35,793 bases of DNA from DATKEG01 sp035544515. Its GTDB lineage: Bacteria > Acidobacteriota > Vicinamibacteria > Fen-336. The notes below the pieces were generated by a model. That model was given only the letters and a program-made list of their open reading frames with translations, was not told where the DNA came from and did not search any database. This document shows positions 7,783 through 18,422 of the stretch, piece after piece (position 1 is the stretch's first letter; the number at the start of each line of letters is the position of its first letter). Position numbers and translations under genes: made by a program. The stretch covers positions 1 to 35,793 of the forward strand of contig DATKEG010000037.1 of assembly GCA_035544515.1 (NCBI GenBank). The letters are read 5' to 3'.

Positions 7783-9579
7783 TCAAGGGGCGCCCGGCGA
7801 TGGGGCGCCCGGCGATGGCTGGGGGAAGCTCAGCGAGAGGAGGGTGCCGTCGGCCCCGGCCGGATCCGCCTCGCCCGCGCGCCGGTACCAGGCGGTGACG
7901 TTTTCCGCGTGTGAACCGCACACCAGGTCTCTTTGCAGGGTCTCGCCGTCGGGTCCGTAGAGCATGGCGGCCACGGGAGAGGGCGCGTGAAGCCGCAACG
8001 TGGACCCGGCGGCCTCCACGAGGAAGGTCAGGCCGCCTCCGGACAGGCACTCCAGGGAGCGGAGGGTGCCGCGCGCCTCCGCGGTGACGCTCGCGACGTA
8101 GCTGACGCGGCCGAGCAGGTGCGAGCAGAGGAAGCGCATGGCGTCGTCGCGCGCCGCCTCGCGCGCGCGGAGCAGCGTGGCCGTCGAGCGGCCCATGTCG
8201 TTGTCCTTCGTGTAGAGGCCGGCCAGCGTGATCCCCAGCTCGGTGCGGTGCGGCTCGCGCAGGAAGGCGGCCTCCAGCAGGGGGATGCGCTGGTGGACGG
8301 GCGCAGGTTTGAGCCGGGCGAGCAGGTGTACCGCGTCCGCGTGGTACGGGGCGCGCGCCACGCACCTCTCGAGCGCGCGCACGGCCTCCGCCGTGTCGTC
8401 GTCGGAGAGCACCTCGCTGCGGTGCATGGCCTCCCGGACCATGGCCTCCGCGAACTGGTACAGGGCGAACGGGCTGTCGGGGTCGTCTTCGAGGGCCGCG
8501 CGCAGGTGCGCCCGGGCCTCGTCCCAGCGGGCCTGACGGAGCGCCACTTGGGCCAGCGCCTCGCGCGCGGGAAGGTACCCGGGGTCCGCCTCCAGCGCGC
8601 GCGCGAGGTGGCCGCGCGCCTCCCGCGTCCGGCTCCCGTGCAGCAGGAGGTCGCCGAAGAGGTACTCGATCTCGGCCCGCGCGGGAGCGTCCACCGTGAG
8701 GGGAATCGCGGCCGTGAGTTCGGGGGCGGACGTGCGGGCGCCGGCGAGGCCCATGGCGACGTAGGCCTGCAGCCGCGCCTGCCCGGCGGCCAGGTCCTCG
8801 CCGAACGCGCGCTGGTACGACTCGACGGGGTCGAGCCCGCGGGCGATGCCGTCCAGGTAATCGTGCAGGCGCGCGTGGCCGTCCGTCCGGCCGAGGAGCA
8901 GGTGATGCGCGAACGCCCAGGCCTGAGCGTAGAAGACGTCGCGCAGGCGCGGCTTGTGGTAGGCGTCGGACGTGTAGTCGGCGCGCAGCAGCAGCTCGAG
9001 CGGCATCAGCCCGCGGCCGGCCAGCGTGCGCATGTGCTCCGGCCGCGACAGGCCGATCACCACGTCGCCGTCGATCTGCCGCCACGCGCTGTAGACCTCG
9101 GCCAGCCCCTCCGCCACCCACGCCGGCTGGGCGGGTAGCGCCTGGTTCAGCGCGAGGTGGGCCCACTCGTGGAAGAGCGGGTCGTAGGGGTCGGCGCGTC
9201 CGTTGCCGAGGTTCACGGCGATGTAGCTGCGGCCCGTCCCTCCCTGGAAGAACCCGTCCGCCGCCCGGGGCTCGCCGTCGTGGCGCGGGGTGAAGGGCCG
9301 GAACGAGTCCTGGTCGCGGAAGGCCAGCACGGCGACCGGCGCGCCGCCGCGCCTCCGCGGCGGCGGCAGGAGGCGGCCGAGCACCTCGCGGAAGCGGTCC
9401 AGCGCGGTCGCCGCCCGCCGCGCCTCGGCCTCGGACACGTTCGTGAACAGGTCGAAGTGATCGGTACGGGCGCGAAGCCAAGTCTCGGCCGCCTCCGCCG
9501 GCAGCGCCAACACCTGCCCGGCGAGCGCGAGAACCACGGCGTCGCGAAGGAGGCGGCCGAAACGCATCCCGACCGTCAT
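7783..9579 (-). CDS. Secreted zinc metallopeptidase-like protein with TPR repeats
   Basis: A 598-residue protein beginning with a signal peptide that ends near PAEAAETW. The N-terminal half contains FHEWAHLALN (HExxH) followed about 20 residues later by AEGLAE, the gluzincin pattern of a peptidase MA/DUF1570-type domain. The C-terminal half contains TPR-like helix pairs (for example REARGHLARALEADPGYLPAREALAQVAL). The start ATG at 9579 is chosen because TAGACT lies 7 bases before it with TTGGAT 17 bases further up, implying a leaderless mRNA. An open frame of 22 more codons upstream overlaps that promoter. The very C-terminus carries a perfect 15-bp tandem duplication (SPGAP twice). The substrate is unknown. 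Confidence 0.75.
   Translation of the reverse strand: MTVGMRFGRLLRDAVVLALAGQVLALPAEAAETWLRARTDHFDLFTNVSEAEARRAATALDRFREVLGRLLPPPRRRGGAPVAVLAFRDQDSFRPFTPRHDGEPRAADGFFQGGTGRSYIAVNLGNGRADPYDPLFHEWAHLALNQALPAQPAWVAEGLAEVYSAWRQIDGDVVIGLSRPEHMRTLAGRGLMPLELLLRADYTSDAYHKPRLRDVFYAQAWAFAHHLLLGRTDGHARLHDYLDGIARGLDPVESYQRAFGEDLAAGQARLQAYVAMGLAGARTSAPELTAAIPLTVDAPARAEIEYLFGDLLLHGSRTREARGHLARALEADPGYLPAREALAQVALRQARWDEARAHLRAALEDDPDSPFALYQFAEAMVREAMHRSEVLSDDDTAEAVRALERCVARAPYHADAVHLLARLKPAPVHQRIPLLEAAFLREPHRTELGITLAGLYTKDNDMGRSTATLLRAREAARDDAMRFLCSHLLGRVSYVASVTAEARGTLRSLECLSGGGLTFLVEAAGSTLRLHAPSPVAAMLYGPDGETLQRDLVCGSHAENVTAWYRRAGEADPAGADGTLLSLSFPQPSPGAPSPGAP
7787..7816. repeat. Perfect 15-bp tandem duplication at a gene 3' end
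   Basis: GGGGCGCCCGGCGAT occurs twice back to back (7787-7801 and 7802-7816), adding one SPGAP unit to the C-terminus of the metallopeptidase-like protein. The duplication is in frame. Confidence 0.9.
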
Positions 9580-9586
9580 GCCTGCC

Positions 9587-9615
9587 AGTCTAGACACGTC
9601 CCGGTCGGAATCCAA
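9587..9615 (-). promoter_or_regulatory. Leaderless-type promoter of the TPR metallopeptidase gene
   Basis: On the minus strand TTGGAT (9615-9610), 17 bases, TAGACT (9592-9587), then 7 bases to the ATG at 9579. There is no Shine-Dalgarno. The predicted start of transcription coincides with the start codon. Confidence 0.5.
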
Positions 9616-9694
9616 TGGGTTCCATTGCTCGGTCCGCTCGCTCAATGGACCGCGGAGCCACTTCGGCCGATACGCCGTGGCGGCCCGTCCCCCT

Positions 9695-11024
<1,330 letters not shown>

Positions 11025-11032
<8 letters not shown>

Positions 11033-11632
11033 GTTCTTCCTTCAATTCTTCCCGGCGGCGCCCGGCCGCCTCGCGGATCGTCTTCCAGAGCGCCTGCACG
11101 CCGTCGCCCGTCTTCGCGCTGACCGCCACCACGTCGAGCGCCGTAATCCCGAGCCCGCTCCTCAGCGCCTGGACACGCTGGCTCACCTGGCCGCGGCCCA
11201 TGGTGTCGGCCTTGGTGGCGGCGATGACGTACGGCAGCCCGTGGCGGTCGAGGAACGTCCGCAACAGCTCGTCACCCTCCATGGGTTCGTGCCGCAGGTC
11301 GACCAGGAACACCCCCAGCGCCAGCGCCGCCCGCCCGACCAGGTACGACGTGACCAGCTCTTCCCATCCGCGCCGCATCGCCTCCGGCACCCGCGCGTAT
11401 CCGTAACCGGGCAGGTCGGCCAGGTACATCTCGCGCCCCACGCGGTAGAAGTTCACCAGCCGCGTGCGGCCCGGCCGGCCCGAAACCCGGGCCAGGTTCC
11501 GAGTCCCGGCCAGGGCGTTGAGCAAGCTGCTCTTGCCCACGTTCGAGCGCCCCAGGAACGCCACCTCCGGCAAAAGGTCGCGGGGAAACTGGTCCGGGGA
11601 GGCGGCGCTGCCGGCGAAGGCGACGGCCGGCT

Positions 11633-11636
<4 letters not shown>
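11025..11636 (-). CDS. engB: Ribosome biogenesis GTPase EngB (YihA/YsxC), probable CTG start
   Basis: Small GTPase needed for 50S assembly. It has G1 GRSNVGKSS, G3 DLPGYGYA, G4 TKAD and G5 SAK. The first ATG/GTG/TTG in frame is the TTG at 11573, directly before PEVAFLGRSNVGKSS, which would remove the conserved N-terminal strand. The frame upstream of it reads AVAFAGSAASPDQFPRDL, which matches the family N-terminus (compare the PEQYPEGGLPE region of YsxC). No ATG, GTG or TTG exists in frame there. A CTG at 11636 overlaps the lon stop as CTGA, the same geometry as the ATGA overlaps elsewhere, giving 203 residues, the normal length. The CTG start is my inference; the GTPase identity is certain. 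Confidence 0.85.
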
Positions 11637-14044
<2,408 letters not shown>

Positions 14045-14071
14045 TTCTCCTCTCGACACCCGAACCCCCTG

Positions 14072-14090
14072 GGCGGCCGCGCGGGCCGCC
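14072..14090 (-). other. Hairpin in the clpX-lon gap
   Basis: GGCGGCC and GGCCGCC (14072-14078 and 14084-14090) form a 7-bp stem with a 5-base loop in the 60-base space between clpX and lon. No T-run follows on the minus strand. It could tune read-through into lon or be chance in GC-rich DNA. Confidence 0.25.
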
Positions 14091-14104
14091 GGGCGCGCCT
14101 GAAG

Positions 14105-15346
14105 CTAGCCGACCTTCTCGATGAGGGTGATGGGTTTCTCCCGGTCCAGGACCACGTCCCGGGTGACCACGCACTCCTTCACCTTCTTCATCGAGGGGAG
14201 GTTGTACATGAGGTCGAGCATCAGGTCCTCGATGATCATCCGCAGGCCCCGCGCTCCGATCTTGCGCGCGATGGCCAGGTCGGCGATCGCCTCCAAGGCG
14301 TCGTCCGTGAATCGCAGCTTCACGTTTTCGTACTCGAACATCCGCTGGTACTGGCGGCTGATCGCGTTCTTGGGGGCGGTGAGGATCTCGACCAGCGCCG
14401 GCTTGTCGAGATCGTGGAGGGTGCCGATGACGGGCAGGCGTCCCACGAACTCGGGGATGAGCCCGTACTTGATGAGGTCGGTCGGCTGCACCTGGGCGAG
14501 GGAGGAGGCGGCCTTGGCCGGAGTGGCGGCCTTGACGTCCGTGCGGAAACCCAGGCTCTTCTTCCCCACGCGGCGCTCGATGATCTTGTCCATGCCCACG
14601 AACGCGCCGCCGCATATAAAGAGGATGTTGGTGGTGTCGATCTGGTAGAACTCCTGGTGCGGGTGCTTGCGGCCGCCCTGCGGGGGCACGTTGGCCACCG
14701 TGCCCTCGAGGATCTTGAGCAGGGCCTGCTGCACGCCCTCGCCGGAGACGTCGCGGGTGATGGAGGGGTTCTCGTCCTTGCGCGAGATCTTGTCGATCTC
14801 GTCGATGTAGATGATCCCTTCCTGGCACTTCTCGATGTCGCCGCCCGCCGCCTGCAGCAGCTTCAGGATGATGTTCTCCACGTCCTCCCCGACGTAGCCG
14901 GCCTCGGTGAGGGTGGTGGCGTCCACGATGGTGAAGGGGACGGAGAGGAGGCGGGCCAGGGTCTGGGCGAGCAGGGTCTTGCCCGTGCCCGTGGGACCGA
15001 TGAGCAGGATGTTGGACTTGGTCAGCTCGACGTCGTTCTTGCCGCGCTGCTTGGAGATCTCGATCCGCTTGTAGTGGTTGTAGACCGCCACCGCGAGCTT
15101 CTTCTTGGCCTGCTCCTGGCCGATCACGTATTCGTCCAGGAACTTCTTGATCTCGTGGGGGACGGGGAGGCTGGACTTGTAGGTCCTGCCCTCTACGCGG
15201 CGGTCGTCCGCGATGATGTCGTTGCAGACGTCGACGCACTCGTCGCAGATGAAGACGGTGGGGCCGGCGATGAGCTTACGGACGTCGTTCTGGTCTTTGT
15301 TGCAGAACGAGCACCGGAGGATTTCCGAGTCCCCGTTTTTCTTCAC
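14105..15346 (-). CDS. clpX: ATP-dependent Clp protease ATP-binding subunit ClpX
   Basis: AAA+ unfoldase that feeds substrates to ClpP. The 413-residue protein has an N-terminal zinc-binding domain with Cys12, Cys15, Cys34 and Cys37, Walker A GPTGTGKT (117-124), Walker B GIIYIDEIDK, and the pore and ClpP-binding loops. The GTG start lies three bases after the clpP stop with GGGAGCGA upstream, so it is coupled to clpP. It is standard length and has no missing motif. Confidence 0.98.
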   Translation of the reverse strand: MKKNGDSEILRCSFCNKDQNDVRKLIAGPTVFICDECVDVCNDIIADDRRVEGRTYKSSLPVPHEIKKFLDEYVIGQEQAKKKLAVAVYNHYKRIEISKQRGKNDVELTKSNILLIGPTGTGKTLLAQTLARLLSVPFTIVDATTLTEAGYVGEDVENIILKLLQAAGGDIEKCQEGIIYIDEIDKISRKDENPSITRDVSGEGVQQALLKILEGTVANVPPQGGRKHPHQEFYQIDTTNILFICGGAFVGMDKIIERRVGKKSLGFRTDVKAATPAKAASSLAQVQPTDLIKYGLIPEFVGRLPVIGTLHDLDKPALVEILTAPKNAISRQYQRMFEYENVKLRFTDDALEAIADLAIARKIGARGLRMIIEDLMLDLMYNLPSMKKVKECVVTRDVVLDREKPITLIEKVG

Positions 15347-15349
15347 GGC

Positions 15350-15958
15350 TTATCGCTCCCGGCGGGAGATCACCTGGTCCACGATACCATAGTCCTTGGC
15401 CTGCTCCGCATCCATGATGAAGTCGCGGTCGGCGTCGGCCTGGATGCGCTCGACCGGCTGCTTGGAGTGGAAGGCCAGGATCTGGTTGAGGCGCTCCTTG
15501 ACGCGCAGGATCTCCTTGGCCTGGATCGCGATGTCCGAGGCCTGGCCCTGCGTGCCGCCCCAGGGCTGGTGGATCAGGATGCGGGAGTTGGGCAGCGCGA
15601 AGCGCTTGCCGTTCGTGCCCGCCGCCAGCAGCACCGCGCCCATGGAGGCCGCCTGGCCCACGCAGATCGTCTGCACGTCGGGCCGCACCAGCTGCATCGT
15701 GTCGTAGATGGCCATGCCGGCCGTGGTGGAGCCGCCCGGGCTGTTGATGTAGACGTGGATGTCCTTCTCCGGGTCTTCGGCCTCCAGGAACAGGAGCTGG
15801 GCGATGATCAGGTTGGCCACCATGTCGTCGATGGCCGTGCCGATGAAGACGATGTTGTCCTTGAGGAGGCGGGAGTAGATGTCGTAGGCGCGCTCGCCCC
15901 GAGCCGTCTGCTCCACGACCATGGGCACGAGCGTGACCATGGGAGACGAGGCGCTCAT
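15350..15958 (-). CDS. clpP: ATP-dependent Clp protease proteolytic subunit ClpP
   Basis: Self-compartmentalised serine protease. The 202-residue protein has the catalytic triad Ser105 (GQAASMGA), His130 (RILIHQPWGG) and Asp179 (ADRDFIM). The ATG overlaps the tig stop as ATGA. Internal ATGs at codons 7 and 13 could be alternative starts or the approximate propeptide boundary. It is transcribed in the classical tig-clpP-clpX order. Confidence 0.97.
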   Translation of the reverse strand: MSASSPMVTLVPMVVEQTARGERAYDIYSRLLKDNIVFIGTAIDDMVANLIIAQLLFLEAEDPEKDIHVYINSPGGSTTAGMAIYDTMQLVRPDVQTICVGQAASMGAVLLAAGTNGKRFALPNSRILIHQPWGGTQGQASDIAIQAKEILRVKERLNQILAFHSKQPVERIQADADRDFIMDAEQAKDYGIVDQVISRRER

Positions 15959-17229
15959 TCGACGTCCAGTCTAGCATTGGCCTTGAGCAAGTCAAGGGTC
16001 TTGTCCTCGCGGATGCGCGCGCGCAGCGCGCCCAGATCTCCTTCCTGCTCCATCTGTTTGCGCACGGTTTCCTTCGGCTTTCGCAGCCGCTCCGCGAGGC
16101 GCGCCACCTCCGCGTCGAGCTCGGCGTCGAGCACCTCGATGCCCTCGCGGCGGGCGATCTCGTCGAGCAGGATGTCGGCCTTGGCCGCCTTGAGCGACTC
16201 GTCGCGCTGCGAATCGCGGTACTGCCGCCAGTCCATTCCGAGCTTGGTGGGATCGATGCCCTGCAGGGCGAGGCCGCGCGCGGCGTGCTCGGTGCGGGCC
16301 ATCATGTGGCGCTCCACCAGGGCCTCCGGAACCTCGAAGGTGGCCTGGCCCACGAGGGCGTCCACCAGCGCGTTCTTCGCGTCGCGGTCGGCGCGGTGGT
16401 CCTCCGCGGCCTGGAGCTGCCCCCGCACCTTGTCGCGCAGCTCGGAGAGCGACGCGAACTCGCCGAGGTCCTTGGCGAACTCGTCGTCGGCCGCCGGCAC
16501 CACCTTGGTCTTGATCGCCTTGAGCGTGACCGTGTACTCGACCGCGCGCTCCGCCCTGGGCGGCGAGACCTGGGCCTCCTCCTGGACGAGCCGGATCTGC
16601 TTCGTCTCGCCCGGCGTCATGCCCACGAGGCCGGCGCTGAGGTCGCGGTGGTTGTCTTCCGCCCCCACCTCGACGAGCACGCTTTCGTCGTGGCGCGGCT
16701 TCCCTTCGGCGCTCTTGAACTTCACGTCGAGGACGACGTGATCGCCCTGGCGGGCGGGACGGTCCTCCACCGCGTCGTAGCGGGCCGCCTCGTCGCGCAT
16801 CCGGTCGACCTCGCGGTCCACGTCCTCGTCCTTGACCTCCGGGCGGCGCGCCTTCACCGCGAGTCCGCGGTAGTCGGGGACCTCGACCAGCGGCAGCGTC
16901 TCGAACACCGCCCGGAACGTCATGGGCTGGTTCTCGTCGATCTTGAGGTCCTGGACCTTGGGGCTGGCCAGCGGCCGGAGCCCGCGGCCTTCCAGCTCCT
17001 CGAACACCACGCGGTTGACGATGGACTCGGCGGCATCGCCCAGCACCGCGTCGCGGAAGCGCCGCTTGATGACCTCGGTGGGCACCTTGCCCGGCCGGAA
17101 CCCCGGCAGCTTCACCTTGCGCGCGTAGTCGCGGGCGCGCGTCTCGATCTCCTTCTCCACCACTTCGGCGTCGATCTCGAAGTTGAGCGACTTGCGGACC
17201 GACGTTTCCTCGACGTACTCGACCTTCAA
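15955..17229 (-). CDS. tig: Trigger factor (ribosome-bound chaperone and PPIase)
   Basis: Binds at the ribosomal exit tunnel and folds nascent chains. The 424-residue protein has the ribosome-docking signature GFRPGKVP (about 43-50), an FKBP-type PPIase domain (about 150-240, with VVLDVKFK and GMTPGETKQI) and the C-terminal helical chaperone arms. The start is a TTG preceded by AGAGGA at 7-base spacing. An ATG in that region (ATGGAAGTTTGA) is out of frame and closes after three codons. It is the first gene of the tig-clpP-clpX-lon-engB-rho run. A TATGCT box at 17304-17299 may be its -10, with no convincing -35. Confidence 0.96.
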   Translation of the reverse strand: MKVEYVEETSVRKSLNFEIDAEVVEKEIETRARDYARKVKLPGFRPGKVPTEVIKRRFRDAVLGDAAESIVNRVVFEELEGRGLRPLASPKVQDLKIDENQPMTFRAVFETLPLVEVPDYRGLAVKARRPEVKDEDVDREVDRMRDEAARYDAVEDRPARQGDHVVLDVKFKSAEGKPRHDESVLVEVGAEDNHRDLSAGLVGMTPGETKQIRLVQEEAQVSPPRAERAVEYTVTLKAIKTKVVPAADDEFAKDLGEFASLSELRDKVRGQLQAAEDHRADRDAKNALVDALVGQATFEVPEALVERHMMARTEHAARGLALQGIDPTKLGMDWRQYRDSQRDESLKAAKADILLDEIARREGIEVLDAELDAEVARLAERLRKPKETVRKQMEQEGDLGALRARIREDKTLDLLKANARLDVE

Positions 17230-17329
17230 ACTTCCATCCTCTTGTAGAGTGTGTGCGCGGGACCGCCCCGCGCGCCAGGGGGACCGCTTGAAGCGCCCAG
17301 CATAGCACTCGCGGCGGCCGAACCGGCTT

Positions 17330-17728
17330 TCAGGAGGGGCCGACGGACCGCTGCTTCAGGGGAGAGACCGAGGCGAGCGCGGGAAAGTCCCGGTCGTCGT
17401 GCAGCACCGTCAGGTCGTGCCGGATGGCGCATGCTGCGATCAGGCAGTCCACGCCGGACCGAACCGTGAGACCGGCCCGGCGCGCCGCTCGGTAGAGCCC
17501 GACCGCCTGCTCGAACACCTCCAGACGCAAGGGCGCCTCGACCATCGGGAACGCCAGCATGGCCTCTCGGGCCGTTCGGAAGGCGGCCTCGTCGCGGAAC
17601 CCCTGCAGCACCTCCTGGAGGACCGGCAGGCACGTGACGACGGCCTCGAGGGGAGCGACCGAAGGGAGATCGACGCGCGCGGGCTTCCGGAACACCTCGA
17701 CCCAGACCGAGGTGTCAACGAGAAGCAC
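17330..17728 (-). CDS. vapC: VapC-type PIN-domain ribonuclease toxin
   Basis: A 132-residue PIN domain. The acidic metal-binding residues are visible at Asp5 (LLVDTSVW), Glu39 (LPVLQEVLQG), Asp94 (SGVDCLIAA) and Asp112/114 (HDDRDF). VapC toxins cleave RNA, often tRNA or rRNA, when freed from VapB. The GTG start overlaps the antitoxin gene by 14 bases, the normal type II arrangement. The target cannot be deduced from sequence. Confidence 0.92.
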   Translation of the reverse strand: MLLVDTSVWVEVFRKPARVDLPSVAPLEAVVTCLPVLQEVLQGFRDEAAFRTAREAMLAFPMVEAPLRLEVFEQAVGLYRAARRAGLTVRSGVDCLIAACAIRHDLTVLHDDRDFPALASVSPLKQRSVGPS

Positions 17729-17954
17729 GGGGGCGCCGAGGGGAGATCCGGCGCCGCGGGCGGTCCCCGCGCACCTCCGAAAGGCTGCCCTCCCAGAGCC
17801 CGGATCCGGCGAGCTCCAGGATCCGGCCCGCCTTCGCGCGGCGGACGAAATCGTCGAGCGCGCGTTGCACGGCCCGTGAATACGTTCGCTCCCCGCTCAC
17901 CCGCAACGCCTCCTCGAGAACCGCCGCGTCAAGCACAAGATTTGTACGTTTCAT
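17715..17954 (-). CDS. vapB: VapB-type antitoxin
   Basis: A 79-residue antitoxin. The N-terminal MKRTNLVLDAAVLEEALRVSGERTYSRAVQRALDDFV is the VapB-like DNA-binding segment. The middle AKAGRILELAGSGLWEGSLSEVR is the conserved toxin-wrapping part found with this PIN subfamily. The Arg/Pro-rich tail is a read-through into the vapC overlap. The ATG has no Shine-Dalgarno; a promoter ends 6 bases upstream, so the message is probably leaderless. VapBC complexes usually repress their own promoter. Confidence 0.9.
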   Translation of the reverse strand: MKRTNLVLDAAVLEEALRVSGERTYSRAVQRALDDFVRRAKAGRILELAGSGLWEGSLSEVRGDRPRRRISPRRPRASR

Positions 17955-17960
17955 ATGTTC

Positions 17961-17989
17961 AGTGTGTCAGGCGTCGCTTCCCGGGTCAA
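17961..17989 (-). promoter_or_regulatory. vapBC promoter, leaderless type
   Basis: On the minus strand TTGACC (17989-17984), exactly 17 bases, CACACT (17966-17961), then 6 bases to the vapB ATG. The -35 is good and the -10 weak, which suits an autoregulated toxin-antitoxin promoter. Confidence 0.5.
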
Positions 17990-17998
17990 ACGCCGTGA

Positions 17999-18007
17999 TG
18001 CTAGACT
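17999..18007 (+). promoter_or_regulatory. Extended -10 element of the tRNA-Leu gene
   Basis: TGC-TAGACT ends 11 bases before the first base of the tRNA. No convincing -35 is seen at the expected distance. Confidence 0.4.
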
Positions 18008-18018
18008 GCGATGGCCGG

Positions 18019-18104
18019 GCGGAAGTGGCGGAACGGCAGACGCCCGCGGCTTAGGACCGCGTGCCCGAAAGGGCGTGGGGGTTCGAATCCCCCCTTCCGC
18101 ACCA
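18019..18104 (+). tRNA. tRNA-Leu (anticodon UAG), CCA encoded
   Basis: An 86-base class II tRNA. The acceptor stem is GCGGAAG (18019-18025) paired with CTTCCGC (18094-18100), then A and the encoded CCA. The anticodon stem is CGCGG/CCGCG (18045-18049 and 18057-18061) around the loop CTTAGGA, with anticodon TAG at 18052-18054. A variable arm (TGCCCGAAAGGGC region) and the T arm GGGGGTTCGAATCCCCC are intact. It reads CUA and, by wobble, other CUN Leu codons. I see no second copy of its 3' end downstream that would mark an integrated element. Confidence 0.96.
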
Positions 18105-18139
18105 TGACGTGAGGATGCGCGCGCAAAGCATCGGCGCGG

Positions 18140-18163
18140 GCAACTCGTTCCGGGACGAGTTGC
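18140..18163 (+). terminator. Hairpin 36 bases downstream of tRNA-Leu
   Basis: GCAACTCGT (18140-18148) and ACGAGTTGC (18155-18163) form a perfect 9-bp stem with loop TCCGGG. It may end or trim the tRNA transcript. It lacks a T-tract (GCGAATTG follows). The arm ACGAGTTG recurs at 18231-18238, overlapping the next promoter, so an operator role is an alternative. Confidence 0.35.
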
Positions 18164-18235
18164 GCGAATTGATGTCAGACGTCCCGATCGCTCGAGGCGC
18201 CATCAAGGGCCGTCGAGCGCGCGTTGCAGGACGAG

Positions 18236-18263
18236 TTGACGCGGAACCACAACCGTAGATAAT
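18236..18263 (+). promoter_or_regulatory. Promoter of the pheA leader transcript
   Basis: TTGACG (18236-18241), 16 bases, GATAAT (18258-18263); each box matches consensus at five of six positions. The expected transcription start, about 7 bases on, is at or beside the ATG at 18271, so the leader reading frame would be read from the 5' end of the RNA. This is the best sigma-70-like promoter in the window. Confidence 0.7.
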
Positions 18264-18270
18264 CCCTCCG

Positions 18271-18342
18271 ATGCATGCGACGGGTCGGGCGGCCGGCTTC
18301 GCCTTTACCCGCTCCAAGGGAGCGGGGCGGGGGGCCGTGTAG
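18271..18342 (+). CDS. Putative phenylalanine leader peptide of pheA (23 codons)
   Basis: A short frame ATG to TAG starting MHATGRAAG and containing Phe codons TTC (18298-18300) and TTT (18304-18306) on either side of one Ala codon. Its initiator sits where the promoter predicts +1, and it has no Shine-Dalgarno, so it would be translated leaderless. The two Phe codons end one base before the first arm of a hairpin that competes with a terminator in front of pheA. Stalling at Phe codons would therefore mask that arm. Only two Phe codons are present, fewer than in enterobacterial pheL, so function rests on position and RNA folding rather than codon richness. The second ATG at 18275 is in another frame and continues as a shadow of pheA. 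Confidence 0.6.
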   Translation: MHATGRAAGFAFTRSKGAGRGAV

Positions 18343-18410
18343 CACGGACCTGAGCCCGATCGGCCACGGCAGGCCCGCTCCCGGACGCCCGGGGCGGGCC
18401 TTTTGGTTTT
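18308..18410 (+). promoter_or_regulatory. Putative pheA transcription attenuator (mutually exclusive hairpins)
   Basis: Arm 1 CCCGCTCC (18308-18315) pairs with arm 2 GGAGCGGG (18319-18326) across a 3-base loop. Arm 2 extended, GGGAGCGGG (18318-18326), is also perfectly complementary over 9 bases to arm 3 CCCGCTCCC (18374-18382). Arm 3 is part of the 5' side of the terminator hairpin that ends at 18400. Thus 1:2 plus the terminator, or 2:3 alone (antiterminator), can form. A ribosome stalled at the Phe codons covers arm 1 and favours 2:3, giving read-through when charged tRNA-Phe is scarce. Pairings are seen in sequence; the switch is inference. Confidence 0.62.
18372..18410 (+). terminator. 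Intrinsic terminator directly upstream of pheA
   Basis: GGCCCGC (18372-18378) pairs with GCGGGCC (18394-18400). Inside it, after a one-base bulge, CCCGG (18380-18384) pairs with CCGGG (18389-18393) around a 4-base loop, giving 12 bp in all. It is followed by TTTTGGTTTT (18401-18410). It lies only 12 bases before the pheA ATG, too close to be merely the end of the tRNA transcript, so an attenuator role is the better reading. Confidence 0.75.
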
Positions 18411-18422
18411 CAGGGGGAAGAA

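Noticed and set aside
18019..18270. tRNA-Leu as an attachment site of an integrated element
   Set aside because: I found no repeat of the tRNA 3' end in the window and no integrase; the downstream gene is ordinary pheA.
18105..18422. T-box or amino-acid riboswitch before pheA
   Set aside because: No T-box sequence (TGGNACCGCG-like) or specifier stem is visible; the short frame plus alternative hairpins explains the region better.
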